Origin: Craterostigma plantagineum
Lineage: Eukaryota; Streptophyta; Magnoliopsida; Lamiales; Linderniaceae
Length of the DNA: 64,000 nt
Assembly: GCA_027422505.1 (NCBI GenBank)
Contig: JAPQWV010000051.1
Coordinates: 4,369,501 to 4,433,500, forward strand
Direction: 5' to 3'
In this document: piece after piece, positions 27,666 to 38,699 of the stretch
How the letters are laid out: each line of letters starts with the position of its first letter
Numbering within the stretch: position 1 is the stretch's first letter
Translations under genes and position numbers: made by a program
The notes under the pieces: model-generated
Database searches by the model: none
What the model was told of the DNA's origin: nothing
Seen by the model: the letters and a program-made list of their open reading frames with translations, nothing else

Positions 27666-28625
27666 TAACATTCCTAATTGGTGCGCTAATGGGTGAAGTA
27701 AGAGAAGATATGCAAGAAATCAAAGAACTTAAAATTTTGATGAATAGGGATCTTCTTTTGTTTTCAGGTCTCAAATTTTTTCATGAAGTTTTCTCGTCAG
27801 ACGAGTCTCTTGTCTGAGTTAATGACAAAACTAGACACTTTATCAATTTTGAATTATGGACACTATGGTATCACAAAAATATGCATTCTTTTACTTTATT
27901 TTCTTTTTTTGAATTAATTTGATTACAAAAATTTACAGCCTTTTAATTTATTTATGAATTAATTTTATAATATACACAAAGTGAAGACAAAAATAGAATA
28001 GAAATTAAATATATGATTCGCAAAAACGAAAAAGCATACGAACACACGATTCACACAAATATAGATAGTGCACAATTTGAAGAAACTACAACCAGTAATA
28101 AAATTTCCGAGATGAAACTTTTTACGGGATTATTCAGTCGGTGTGGATGTGTTAATGGAACCAGGACATAAATGCCATTTCTAAAAATGGTTAAAAATCG
28201 AAACCGATCGAATAACCAAAATAAATAGATCAATTTTGGGGCATCAGATTGAATCGGGAGTTTTTGTCCGAAAATCGGTGAAACCAACACACAACTAGAT
28301 AAGAAATAAAACCTGAATTGCTGTTCATCGCCCTCTTTTTCCTAGCCATCGCCCCCTAAAGGGCTGCAAAAAGGCGATTTTGCCCTTTTGAATAAAATTT
28401 TTTATTTAAAGTCCTTTTCCAGACAACAATTTCCATATTGCAATCACACATTCAAATCAGACTCAACAAAACAAAATAAAACGTTCAAATTGCAATGGAT
28501 CGACGAAAGGGGAAACGGACAGGACAAAGGACAGAGTCTATTCGCACGACTGATAAGCAAATTCTCGTAAAATTCGCAACAACCTAGATGAATTATCGAA
28601 CTTGATTCGGATTCTATCCAAAATA

Positions 28626-28870
28626 AGGCCGGACCGAAATAATATTTCGGCCGTTTCAGTCCCGACCGAAAGACAATTTCGGCCCCACAAGGCTCGACCG
28701 AAAAACATTTTCGGCCGGACCTTAAGGGGGCCGAGAAAATTTTTCGGCCTGGCTTGAAAGGACCGAAATCATGTTTCGGCCGAGACTGCTGCGGCCGAAA
28801 TCATGTCGGCCGGAGCTGTGGAGGCCGAAATCATGTTTCGGCCCCCTCTACACGGGGCCGAAAATCATGT
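28626..28870. repeat. Left array of CCGAAA-N-TTTCGG palindromes
   Basis: Seven or so imperfect units of about 36 bp, each with CCGAAA, 5-8 spacer bases and TTTCGG, separated by GC-rich linkers (for example CCGAAATCATGTTTCGGCC). It lies between the left terminal repeat and the coding fragment of the MULE. Confidence 0.75.
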
Positions 28871-28988
28871 GGCTGTTAATTTTCTTTTCGCAGACGACGA
28901 GAGGGAAATCCTCACCCCGGAGGATTTTGTCGGCGACGGGGTAAATTACAGTGAGCATTTTCGCATAGGAGGATGATTTCCGACCGAC

Positions 28989-29312
28989 GTGGAAGCCATT
29001 AACTGGGCGAAAGGCGTCGCTATTGGTCTTGGTTTCGAGTTGATTGTTTCGTCGCATAAGAAATGCGGTACGAAAAAACTGATTAGATGTTCTCGCGGAG
29101 AACGTTATAGAGGCAACGAGGATGAATTGGAGAGGATTTCGAAGTCGAACAAGTGCAGGTGCCCGTTTGTAGTCATAGCTCAGGGGGATCCAATGACTAG
29201 GGAATGATACATTCGTACGGGTCCACCTGAGAAATCCATGCACAATCACACTCTGATACAGTATCCCGAGGGACACCACCAGACGAGGGATCAAATGACT
29301 AGGGAATGGTAC
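28989..29312 (+). pseudogene. FAR1-like N-terminal fragment of a MULE transposase
   Basis: The frame from 28989 reads MEAINWAKGVAIGLGFELIV then a Cys-containing CSRGERYRG and KSNKCRCPF, the pattern of the WRKY/FAR1-like zinc domain at the start of many plant MULE transposases. A TGA at 29205-29207 stops it. The same frame continues with a His-rich part (MHNHTLIQYPEGHHQTR) that completes the expected HNH region. A duplicated GACTAGGGAATG phrase just downstream keeps TGG where this one has TGA. No DDE catalytic domain follows, so it is a truncated relic. Confidence 0.6.
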
Positions 29313-29363
29313 TTCCCATCCCTAGTCTGCAATTACAAATTATTTTTAAAAAATAAAAAAAAG

Positions 29364-29640
29364 GACCGAACAGTAGTTTCGGTCGCCTTGAGATGCGGCC
29401 GAAACGCAAATTCGGACGGAACTGTCCCGACCGAACGATGATGTCGGTCGGGACAGAACCGACCGAAACACGATTTCGGTTGGCATAGGCGCAACCGAAA
29501 CGTGATTTCGGTCGGTCAAGTCACGACCGAACGATGATTCGGTCGAAACTGTCACGATCGAAATTATGTTTCGTTCGTGACTTGGCCGACCGAAATTATA
29601 TTTCGGTCGTGCCCAAATCCGACCCTAAATCTCGTTCGAT
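29364..29640. repeat. Right array of CCGAAA-N-TTTCGG palindromes
   Basis: Six to eight units such as CCGAAACACGATTTCGG and CCGAAATTATATTTCGG at roughly 35-40 bp spacing, mirroring the array on the other side of the transposase fragment. Linkers are rich in GACCGA/TCGGTC. Confidence 0.75.
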
Positions 29641-31200
29641 CGGCCGTTTTTTCAAACTATTACGACCCGTGTTCGATAATCTAGCTACGTACGATTGATT
29701 TTTACGACAATTTGCTTAACAGTCGCGAGAACAGATCCTTTTCCTTTCCCTGTCCCTGTCGGCGATCCATTGCGATTTGCGTAATTTCTGTTCTTTTAGT
29801 CTAATTTGGATATATGATTTGGAAAGTGTTTAGTGGAAAAGGACTTTAAATAGAAATTGTAATTGTTTATTATAATTTTCTCTTTTTAAATTAATTTAAA
29901 TATCATAAGGGCAAAAACGTCTTTTTTTAGCCCTTTAGGAGGCGGAACAAGTAAAAAGGGGCGGTGAATAGTAATTCCCATAAAAATAGAAGTTTGGTTT
30001 TCAGCAAATCAAAAAAAAAATCTGTTACTAAAAGTAGAAACCAAATTCGATCCGGTAATCAGCATAAACAATTTCGATTTCGGTTCGGTTCCGTCGATTA
30101 ACCGAACTAGGAAGTGATGAAACTTTATAATTTATAAAATAAATTTATGTTAAAGAAATAAGAAATATACTAAAAGTAATAAATTATGAAATAAATATTA
30201 AGAAAGGTATGCCTATTTTATAAAAAATTACACAAAATGTCTATATTTGTAATTACTTTTAAAAAGATGGCTATAAATGTAAATACCCCTCTTATCTTGG
30301 AGAATGGCCTCTTTGAAGTGCAATCTTGGGAAGTGTCGCGAATAAACATAAACGGCTATGTTAGTTTCATCCCTATATTGCGAGTAAACATAAACATAAA
30401 TTGTCATTTACTCGGTGACAGTAAATGGACACGGAATTTAGAGGGTGACATTATATGTGCGATAACTTTCAAAATTAAGCAAGTTAGGGACATAATACGC
30501 CGAAACCTTAGATTTTTGTCCGAAAATTGCTTAATTTAAAAGTCATATTCTTTATAATGCAACCCCTAAATTCAACGATGTATTGGATTATATGTCGAAA
30601 CCCTGATAATTCGCCGATATTAGGGATTATATGTCAGAACCTAGAACTTGGGGGAAATTATAGGGTTTCGGCGTATAATCATATCTCGAAGTTGCTTAAT
30701 TTTAACAAAATTTTGTTGTTCGTATAATATCGCCGCCTATTTTCGTTGTCTGTATAAAACCATTTCCTAATTACATGATTAAAAATAATTAACTTTTATT
30801 AATATGCACAAGATATTCTGTAAAGTCAGCATTTTGTTATGAGGCGACTTAGAGTTGATTTGTGTCGAGAAGAAACAAAAAATATGGGCCGAGAAATCAT
30901 ATTCCTTTCAAAGAACTTGATTCCAGAGTAGTTTATGAAATAGATATATATCTTACGACTAAATCTAATGGGTTAACTAATTTGAAAACTTCTACATTAT
31001 TGCAGATTATACATTTGGACCCTTCTAAGGAGTGAAAAGCCACGCAACTGGTGAAGATGACATCCAGTTTCATTATACTATTTAACCAATGAATTGGTAA
31101 GATTTTCTTAATCCTTACACAACGTAGAAATCCTCAAACATTTCATTTAATACGAATATTTTCGCAGCACGGCGTTGATCTATTCAAGCAAATGTTTCAC

Positions 31201-31208
31201 TATAAATA
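31201..31208 (+). promoter_or_regulatory. GLP1 TATA box
   Basis: TATAAATA, about 95 bp before the GLP1 ATG. GLP2 has the same box at the equivalent place. Confidence 0.7.
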
Positions 31209-31302
31209 TGCTCACAACACTTCTCACCAAAGCAGTACAACAGTCTAGCAGCAAATCAAAAGCCGCCTTTTTGCTTAAACCATAAGTAGTTTCATATATC
31301 AG

Positions 31303-32136
31303 ATGGCAATCTCCAGCAATAATCTCATGAGTATAGCAATCGTTGCCTTATTATCTTCGTCAACCTATTATTCCTTGTTTGCTTCTGCTTCAGATCCCAG
31401 CCCACTTCAAGACTTTTGTGTAGCAGTTAATGACTCCAAGGCTTCTGGTAATTTATAAATCATGCATGAGTATGTTTGAAAAATCATATATATCAAACCT
31501 TCACCATGATTTATTTAGGCAAGGCTTAACATAATAATCTATTATATCTCTTATAAAACTTATAATACAGTATTCGTGAATGGGAAGATCTGTAAGAATC
31601 CAAACATGGTAACGGCGGATGATTTCTTCTTCTCGGGACTAAACAAGCCCGGCAACACATCGAATGCATTGGGATCAAAAGTGACTTTAGTGAACGTGAA
31701 TCAGTTGGCTGGGCTCAACACGCTTGGGATCTCTTTGGTCCGCATTGACTATGCGCCGTATGGGCTAAACCCGCCTCACACACATCCTCGCGCAACTGAG
31801 ATTCTTGTTGTTGTTGAAGGAACTCTTTATGTTGGATTTGTGACTTCAAATCCCGCAGATCCTAACCAGAAGAATAAGCTCTTTACCAAGACTTTGTATG
31901 CGGGAGATGTTTTCGTTTTCCCCGAAGGGCTCATCCATTTCCAGTTCAACGTCGGGGGAACAAACGCTGTTGCTTTTGCTGGTTTAAGCAGCCAAAACCC
32001 GGGCGTTATTACCATCGCCAATGCTGTCTTTGGTTCTGATCCTTCCATTTCCGTTGATGTTCTTACAAAAGCCTTTCAAGTGGACGCCAATGTGATCAAG
32101 TATCTCCAGGGTCAGTTCTGGTACGACAACAACTAA
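31303..32136 (+). CDS. Germin-like protein subfamily 1, copy 1 (GLP1)
   Basis: Two exons (31303-31447, 31571-32136), 236 aa. A signal peptide (MAISSNN then [19 protein letters not shown]) is followed by mature [13 protein letters not shown]. The paired Cys residues (DFCVA, GKICKN) form the usual germin disulfide. The cupin has both germin boxes: [17 protein letters not shown] (two His and the Glu that bind Mn) and [15 protein letters not shown] (third His). The tail FWYDNN is typical of subfamily 1. Germin-like proteins are secreted, usually oligomeric cupins of the cell wall; some act as superoxide dismutases or, less often, oxalate oxidases in basal defence. Activity here is not predictable. 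It differs from copies 2/3 by Leu instead of Ala in VT(L/A)VNVN. Family identity is certain; subfamily is inferred. Confidence 0.93.
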
Positions 32137-32329
32137 AGGACACGAAAAGAAAAGGAAATGGAGTTGATATTATATGAATAATGTTTTTTATTCTACTCTT
32201 TTTTTTCCACATCGTACAATAAGATATTGATGTAATCTATGGTGTTTCACGCGTTATTGTAATAAAGATTGCTCTCCTAGCCCTTGAATAAACCATGCCT
32301 GAGATAAATTAAAATGTCAACAAGGTTTT

Positions 32330-33241
32330 TGATGGGGGTCCCGTACACAATGGATGTAAAAACACTAAGTTGTAAACTGATGTTGGACGTGATGTTGGGT
32401 TAACACTCACACTCTCTTATAACGCACAGCGGAAATGATAGAAACTTAGTGATAAAAATGAAACGAACACAAGAGATGTTTTTGTGCAGCAAGTGCTGCG
32501 AGCCCCAAGGGGTAAAAATCCACTAGAAAGATGGATTACAAAACTATCGAAAAAGATAGGTAAAACTAGTCTAGCAAACGGAACGAATCAAAAAGGATTC
32601 TAAACCTATAAGATCTCACGACCTCTGAAAAGCTAGACTAAAAGACAACTCTCGCAAGATGTAAAAATCGCTCAAACTCGATATGTGCTTCGCTCATATT
32701 TTTCGCTCAATATGTCGCTCAAAGCAGCTCCATGAAAGCTCTCTCGAAAGTCGTTAGTTGCAGCTCGAAAATAACTCTTATTTATAGACCTTGGCTCCCT
32801 CTTGAATTGGTAAAAAGATCCCTTGAATATCTCTTCAAATATCTCTTCGAAGATCTCCCTAAATATAGTATATATTTAGTTCGAATCTTCTCATCTCATT
32901 GGCCGATCCTTTATCTCCTATTTATGGTAAACTGATTGACTGGATCTCCTTGATATTCAGATCTTCTAATCTTGGTCGTAGCTTGACTTGATCTCTTTTG
33001 ATCTTCAAATCTTCTATTTATGGTAAGTGCACTTCCTAAATTCGTTCAAGCAACTCCACACGCTTTCCACACGGTTTGGACTCGTTTTAGCACTTTACCA
33101 CGTCATGCATATCAGTAAATAAAGCTACAAAAAAGGTTAAACGGTTTTGGGCATGAAAGATAAAATCGAATGTTGACAGACAACAATGTTGGCTGAAATG
33201 TTAGCCCAACATTGTCAAAGCTGAGCTAGTCAACATTAACA
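32330..33241 (-). repeat. 3' LTR of the copia element
   Basis: 912 bp, TGATGG...AACATTAACA as read on the plus strand. It differs from the other LTR at only two positions that I noticed (a G/A in the GCAGCTC(G/A)AAAATA context and an A/C in CACGTC(A/C)TGCATA). Confidence 0.9.
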
Positions 33242-35148
33242 ATCTCCCCCTTTTTATCTTTCTTCCCAAAACCCGTGCAGATTTAAAAGTTCCAAAACTC
33301 CCCCTGAAGGCAAAATCTACTCAACCACAAAAACATTAAAAGATGGTTAGAGTAGACGCAAACAGAATAGCGATTAAACTATTCAAAGTACTACGACAAT
33401 AGTACATAGCCATAACAAGGTCTTAAGTTAAACGTCTGCACAATATAAACCGTTCATACGCATGCCGGCAAACCACATAGTCACACAAGCAGAATTAACC
33501 AGATCAGCATGCACAAAATAACCATAAAGTCACGCATGTAAAAAGAAACGATCTTTAGGCGAATCTGCAAAATATAAATATCCGGCATGTAAGCAGGCAC
33601 ACATGTAAACATATCGGAGACGCAAATCAGCATGCATATAGTAAAAACATTTCTCGACATGCAAAATCAGAGAAAAAAATCAATTATGCATGCAAAAGAG
33701 AAAGAATCAGAGCTTCACTCTCAATGGAGTATGGAGTTTCCTTCTAACGCTTTCTCGACTGCTTCTCCTTCTTGGTCAGCTCCCCCTGTTTGTTCGGTTC
33801 CTTATTCTGCTCCCCCTGAATTTTCTTATCTCCCCCTTTTTATCTGCACAACCTTCTCCCCCTTTTTGGGAAGAAAGAAAAAAAAAACTCACAGAACTTC
33901 TCTGTTAGCCAACTTGCAGATGTTGAGGTAAATGTGGGACTAACATCTGGGTCAACATTCTGAGACTCAGAAACAAGTTAGTTCCCATAAAGAAATCAAA
34001 GATAAATCCAAAAGAAATTGAGATGAGAGTAATTCGGAGGCAGAGAGAAATGAGGTCGGTTAAGGAGCTAGGGTTTGTGAATAAAAGATTCGATCAATCA
34101 AATCACTTCATATACGCATGTTTCAACGATTACAAATACCACACACCACTAACAGAAAATCGCAGATAGTGGAGAAAATGTGACTGAGAAAATAATCGTT
34201 GGACACATATTGAGTGCTAAATAGGTTCACAAACCGCCTAATTAAATCATGGAGCTAAAAATAGTATATTTCCAAACCAAACACGCGAGCACATAGGAGC
34301 AAATATGGAGTCTAAGTCACGATGAAGCTAAAAATAGTAAATTGACTCATTCTTCATGTGAGCATATAAAAGCAGTTCGAAGACTAAGTAATGCGAGTTA
34401 ATAGGAGCACTTCGAATCATGATTCAACCAAAGAAAGACCTAAATCAAAAGTCAAAGTAGAATCAAGAAATACTCACCGATTGAGCGACGTTGATGAACA
34501 CATAGAGACAAGTGTAAAGAGCTGTTCTTCGAGAGTTTCTAATGCAATTCTGAGAGATAACTAAACTAGACACACAAGACTAACAAAAACAGTACTAAAG
34601 ACAGACACAAACAAAACGAAAGCACACAATGTAGCAATATCGAACTGACAGTCACACATGTTGCCCTAACATTTGACTCAACATTCTAATTCCGTAATCC
34701 TAGACTTTTCTGCTTAATTCTTCTCAAAATCAGTTCCCCTTATTTCTACCCTTTCACCTCAAATATCCAACCGAATTTATGCACTGCCCTTATACTCCCT
34801 TGCCTCAAGGATCGGCTTTTTGTCGCATAGTATACATCGTCACCGCGAATGCCGTGTACCTAAGGAATTTTATTACCGAGAGCCTATATCTAGCAGAGAG
34901 TTTATAAGCATGCTAATCACAAAAAGGATTGGTTTTTAGTCGCAAAGAGTACATCGTCACAGCGAATGCCGTGTACCTAGGGACGTATTACCAAGAGCCT
35001 ATAAAAGAGGGGTCGGGTTCATTTAGGGACCAATCAAGAAGAATCAAGTCATTTCACAGGAAAACAGAACAGAATATTAAACCAAACATTAAAGCAGCAA
35101 CTATCAAAATCGACATAAGCTACGTTGATCCAAATGTTGGACCAACAT
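33242..35148 (-). other. Non-coding 3' region of the copia element with multiple polypurine tracts
   Basis: The tract next to the LTR (33244-33255 on the plus strand CTCCCCCTTTTT, purine on the coding strand) recurs near 33298, 33780, 33810, 33830 and 33855. There is no env-like ORF on the coding strand. A direct repeat of about 80 bp (about 34808-34889 and 34926-35004) shares TACATCGTCAC, GCGAATGCCGTGTACCTA and GAGCCTATA. Confidence 0.75.
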
Positions 35149-38100
35149 TTAAACTAACATGTGCAAACCTATGGATTTCTTCAGGTCCGAGAACCTTTCA
35201 GAATCCAATGCTTTCGTAAAAATGTCTGCTAACTGATTCTTAGTGTCTATATGCTCGATGCGGACTAACTCTTTTTCGACCATATCTCTCAGAAAATGAT
35301 GCCTAATATCTATATGCTTTGTTCGAGAATGTTGGATGGGATTCCTAGAGATGTTAATGGCACTAAGGTTATCACAATACATAAGTACAGAATCGCACTC
35401 TAACCCATAGTCACATAACATGCTATTCAACCATAATAATTGCGTGCAACAACTACCCGCCGCAACATATTCGGACTCAGCAGTAGATAAGGACACACAG
35501 TTTTGTTTCTTACTATACCATGCAACCAAGTTATTACCTAGGAAGAAACAGCCACCACTTGTACTCTTGCGGTCGTCTTCGTCACCCGCCCAGTCAGCAT
35601 CGCTATAGCCTACAAGACTCAAATTAGTATCTTTGGAAAACCATAATCCAAGGCTACACGATCCACTCACATAACGAAGTATTCTCTTAACAGCATTAAG
35701 ATGTGACACCTTAGGTTCAGATTGATATCTAGCACATACGCAAACACTATACATGATATCAGGTCTACTCGCAGATAAGTATAATAAACTGCCTATCATA
35801 GAACGGTACAATGTTGGGTCAACATTCTGCCCAACACTGTCTTTACTTACCTTCTGCGAGGAACCCATGGGCGTTTTCATTACCTTAGCCGTGTCCAATC
35901 CGAACTTCTTGACAGTGTTCTTGGCATACTTCTCTTGGGACATAAAGATCCCGTCGCTGCTTTGCTTAATCTGCAATCCTAGAAAATATGTTAATTCGCC
36001 TATCATCGACATCTCGAAGGTAGTGTTCATTGCCTGCACAAACTGATCTAATAAAACTTGTGAGCTTGAACCAAAAACAATGTCATCAACATATACTTGA
36101 GCAATCAAAATATCGGATCCGACCCTCTTAACAAAAAGAGTGCGATCCGCCTCACCTCGAGTGAAACCAAACTCAAGCAAAAATGTTGCTAACCTTGCAT
36201 ACCACGCTCGAGGCGCTTGCTTCAACCCGTACAGTGCTTTCTGCAGCTTAAAAACATGGTTAGGATAATGGGGATCTTCGAACCCTTTAGGTTGTTCGAC
36301 ATAGATTTCCTTATCAATATACACATTCAAAAACGCACCCTTAACATCCATTTGGTGTAATGTAATGTTAAGCCAACATGCTATAGCTAACAAAAGCCTA
36401 ATCGATTCTAACCTAGCAACGGGAGCAAACGTCTCATCAAAGTCTATACCTTCTACTTGCGTGTAACCCTGAGCTACTAAACGTGCCTTGTTTCTAACAA
36501 CCCTACCAAGTTCATCAGATTTATTCTTAAATATCCACTTAGTGCCTATGACATTAATGTCTTTCGGCCGTGGCACTAATGTCCAAACTTGGTTTTTCTC
36601 GAACTGCAAGAGTTCCTCTTGCATCGCGTTTATCCAGCAATTATCCTTGAGAGCTTCAAGGACATTCTTGGGTTCTATCTCAGAAACAAAGCAATTAAAA
36701 CGTACCTCAGCGTATAGCGAATTCATACACGCGTTCCTTACCATGGACTTATAATCCTTTCGTGGTTTGTCTCTGGTCTTCCTTCCTTCGTTCACATCTC
36801 CAATTATAAGATCAGCGGGATGATCTTTCTGAATCTTAGCTGGTGGATCTCGTCGCACTTCACTGGGTCCAGCCTCAGTGTTCTGTTCCGGCACAGGTGT
36901 TGAGTCAGATGTTGGCTCAACATTTTTATCCTCAGTCTCCTCTGTTTCACTGACAGCTTGTATAACATCTGTAATATCAACTTGAGGGGACATTCTGCTA
37001 AGATCAGCAGTATCATCAAACACAATATTCACTGATTCCTGAACGGACTTCAAGCGCAAGTTATATACTCGATAAGCACGACTATTAGACGAGTATCCTA
37101 AAAAGATGCATTTGTCACTTTTTGAATCAAACTTTGTCAAATATTCACGGTCATTCAGCATGTAGCAAAAGCATCCAAAGACATGAAAGTATTTGACTGT
37201 AGGCTTCTTACCATTCAATAATTCATACGGGGTTTTCTTTGTACCATGCCTAAAGAATACACGATTCGAAATATGACATGCGGTATGCAGAGCTTCAGCC
37301 CAAAATCGCTTAGACACATTTTTAGAAAGTAACATAACACGAGCCATCTCTTGTAGCGTCCTATTCTTCCTTTCGGCCACCCCATTTTGTTGGGGCGTCT
37401 TAGGAGACGAATACTCATGCACAATGCCTTTCTTATCACAGAACTCATCAAAGAACTCTCTACCATGGTCAGACCTAATGCGAAAAACAGTAGCACTGAA
37501 ATTGTTTCGAATCATAGCACAAAATTTTTTGAAAAACTCGACCGATTCTGATTTTTCCCTAAGAAAGAAAATCCATGCATATCTAGAAAAATCATCCACG
37601 AGCACATAAGCATATTTTCTACCTCCTATGCTATCAACTTCCATAGGACCCATCAAATCCATGTGAACTAATTGAAAACAGTGAGCAGTTTTAAAATGTT
37701 GGGCAGCTTGTTGGTCAACATTGTGACTAACATGTGTTTGCTTACCCTTCAAACACGACTCACAAACAACCTTACCAAACTCCTTAAGCTTCGGAATGCC
37801 TCTGATTGCGTCATGTTTGATAAGTTGCTCCAATGTTCTGTAATTAACGTGGCCCAATTTGAAATGCCAAAGGACAACATCATCCTCGGCCTTTGAGAGT
37901 TGGCACACGTCTTTCACACCAGATTTGTCACCAACTAGGTAGCAATTGTCGCTAGATCTCTTTCCTGCCATCACTAGAACAGAATTTCGGTTAAACACTT
38001 CACAACACTCTTTATTAAACCTTACCTCAAGGTCATCATCGCACAGCTGACTTATGCTGATCAGATTTGCGACAAGTCCTTCTACGTGAAGTACGTTGCT

Positions 38101-38661
38101 CAGTTTGGGAAAGTCAGGGACATTGAGTCTGCCTCGGCCGAGAATTCGACCTTTGGAACCACCTCCGAAAGTCACAGATCCACTCCTTAAAGGTGTGTAG
38201 TCACTGAGATACTCTTTGGTACCCGTCATATGTCGGGAACACCCGCTATCGAAGTACCATGAACCTGTAACGTTAGCTCGCAAAGAGGTGTACACAACAA
38301 GACTTTTATCCCCTGGTTTCCTAATCCAAGCTTTCTTGGAAGATTTAACCACATTCTGTTTACTAGAATTCGAAGAAACGCCAACTGATTTTTCTCCAGA
38401 CACATCCTTCAACACTGATTTCTCAATGTTGACTGACATGTTGGGTAACATCTCAGCTGACATCGATTTCTTAGCAGAAATCTCTCTCTTCAATTTCCAG
38501 CAGTATGATTTTAAATGGCCTGATTTCTTACAGTGTTCACACAAAAAAGATTTATCATGAGCTTTTGGGGTCACATGCTCGGGAATATCCTTAGGAATCG
38601 TAACTTCGTCATTTACGGATTGAGCTTTAACAAAAACAAGCTTAGGCTTCTCATGGGACAA
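35149..38661 (-). CDS. pol: Copia pol polyprotein
   Basis: 1,170 aa from the first Met; the frame stays open further upstream to about 38830. Domains in order: CCHC knuckle (CEHCKKSGHLKSYC, about residue 40-55), aspartic protease (YFDSGCSRHMT, about 140), pre-integrase HHCC (LWHFKLGHVN ... CESCLKGKQ), integrase core (HMDLMGPM ... NGVAERKNRTLQEMARVM), reverse transcriptase (GTKWIFKNK, DVKGAFLN, YVDDIVFG) and RNase H (YSDADWAGDEDDRKSTSGG). It ends at a stop just after GLHMLV. No internal stop is seen, so the enzymatic part looks intact. It is in a different frame from gag. Confidence 0.92.
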   Translation of the reverse strand: MSHEKPKLVFVKAQSVNDEVTIPKDIPEHVTPKAHDKSFLCEHCKKSGHLKSYCWKLKREISAKKSMSAEMLPNMSVNIEKSVLKDVSGEKSVGVSSNSSKQNVVKSSKKAWIRKPGDKSLVVYTSLRANVTGSWYFDSGCSRHMTGTKEYLSDYTPLRSGSVTFGGGSKGRILGRGRLNVPDFPKLSNVLHVEGLVANLISISQLCDDDLEVRFNKECCEVFNRNSVLVMAGKRSSDNCYLVGDKSGVKDVCQLSKAEDDVVLWHFKLGHVNYRTLEQLIKHDAIRGIPKLKEFGKVVCESCLKGKQTHVSHNVDQQAAQHFKTAHCFQLVHMDLMGPMEVDSIGGRKYAYVLVDDFSRYAWIFFLREKSESVEFFKKFCAMIRNNFSATVFRIRSDHGREFFDEFCDKKGIVHEYSSPKTPQQNGVAERKNRTLQEMARVMLLSKNVSKRFWAEALHTACHISNRVFFRHGTKKTPYELLNGKKPTVKYFHVFGCFCYMLNDREYLTKFDSKSDKCIFLGYSSNSRAYRVYNLRLKSVQESVNIVFDDTADLSRMSPQVDITDVIQAVSETEETEDKNVEPTSDSTPVPEQNTEAGPSEVRRDPPAKIQKDHPADLIIGDVNEGRKTRDKPRKDYKSMVRNACMNSLYAEVRFNCFVSEIEPKNVLEALKDNCWINAMQEELLQFEKNQVWTLVPRPKDINVIGTKWIFKNKSDELGRVVRNKARLVAQGYTQVEGIDFDETFAPVARLESIRLLLAIACWLNITLHQMDVKGAFLNVYIDKEIYVEQPKGFEDPHYPNHVFKLQKALYGLKQAPRAWYARLATFLLEFGFTRGEADRTLFVKRVGSDILIAQVYVDDIVFGSSSQVLLDQFVQAMNTTFEMSMIGELTYFLGLQIKQSSDGIFMSQEKYAKNTVKKFGLDTAKVMKTPMGSSQKVSKDSVGQNVDPTLYRSMIGSLLYLSASRPDIMYSVCVCARYQSEPKVSHLNAVKRILRYVSGSCSLGLWFSKDTNLSLVGYSDADWAGDEDDRKSTSGGCFFLGNNLVAWYSKKQNCVSLSTAESEYVAAGSCCTQLLWLNSMLCDYGLECDSVLMYCDNLSAINISRNPIQHSRTKHIDIRHHFLRDMVEKELVRIEHIDTKNQLADIFTKALDSERFSDLKKSIGLHMLV

Positions 38662-38699
38662 GATATTTGCACTATCACTCGCAGACTTACGGTTATATC

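Larger units (their letters stand above)
28312..29979. mobile_element. Deleted Mutator-like element (MULE)
   Basis: About 1.67 kb absent from segments D2 and D3. Terminal inverted repeats of at least 75 bp: left GAATTGCTGTTCATCGCCC, right (reverse complement) GGAATTACTATTCACCGCCC. Both continue through CCTAAAGGGCT and GCCCTT, and a shared TTTAAAGTCCTTTTCC lies further in. ATAAAA flanks both ends (28306-28311, 29980-29985). Inside are a transposase-related fragment and two arrays of CCGAAA/TTTCGG palindromes. Confidence 0.75.
27431..31170. repeat. Duplicated segment D, copy 1 (upstream of GLP1)
   Basis: Matches 54681-56596 along its whole length once two insertions are removed (a MITE at 27517 and a MULE at 28312); both then measure about 1.91 kb. 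A shorter copy lies at 52382-53449. It is non-coding. At about 30470-30710 it contains an inverted pair around AATTAAGCAAGTT and TACGCCGAAACC. Its right end (30907-31170) is the distal GLP1 promoter. Confidence 0.75.

Noticed and set aside
28626..29640. CRISPR-like look of the spaced CCGAAA/TTTCGG units
   Set aside because: Units are imperfect and the 'spacers' are related to each other. Eukaryotic nuclear context inside a MULE; no cas genes.
31827..32048. 73-aa minus-strand frame inside all GLP copies
   Set aside because: Antisense shadow of the cupin exon, identical only because the exon is identical.
33242..35148. Possible env-like gene in the copia 3' region
   Set aside because: No coding-strand ORF of useful length; plus-strand frames at 33632-33931 and 34929-35219 are repeat-derived shadows.
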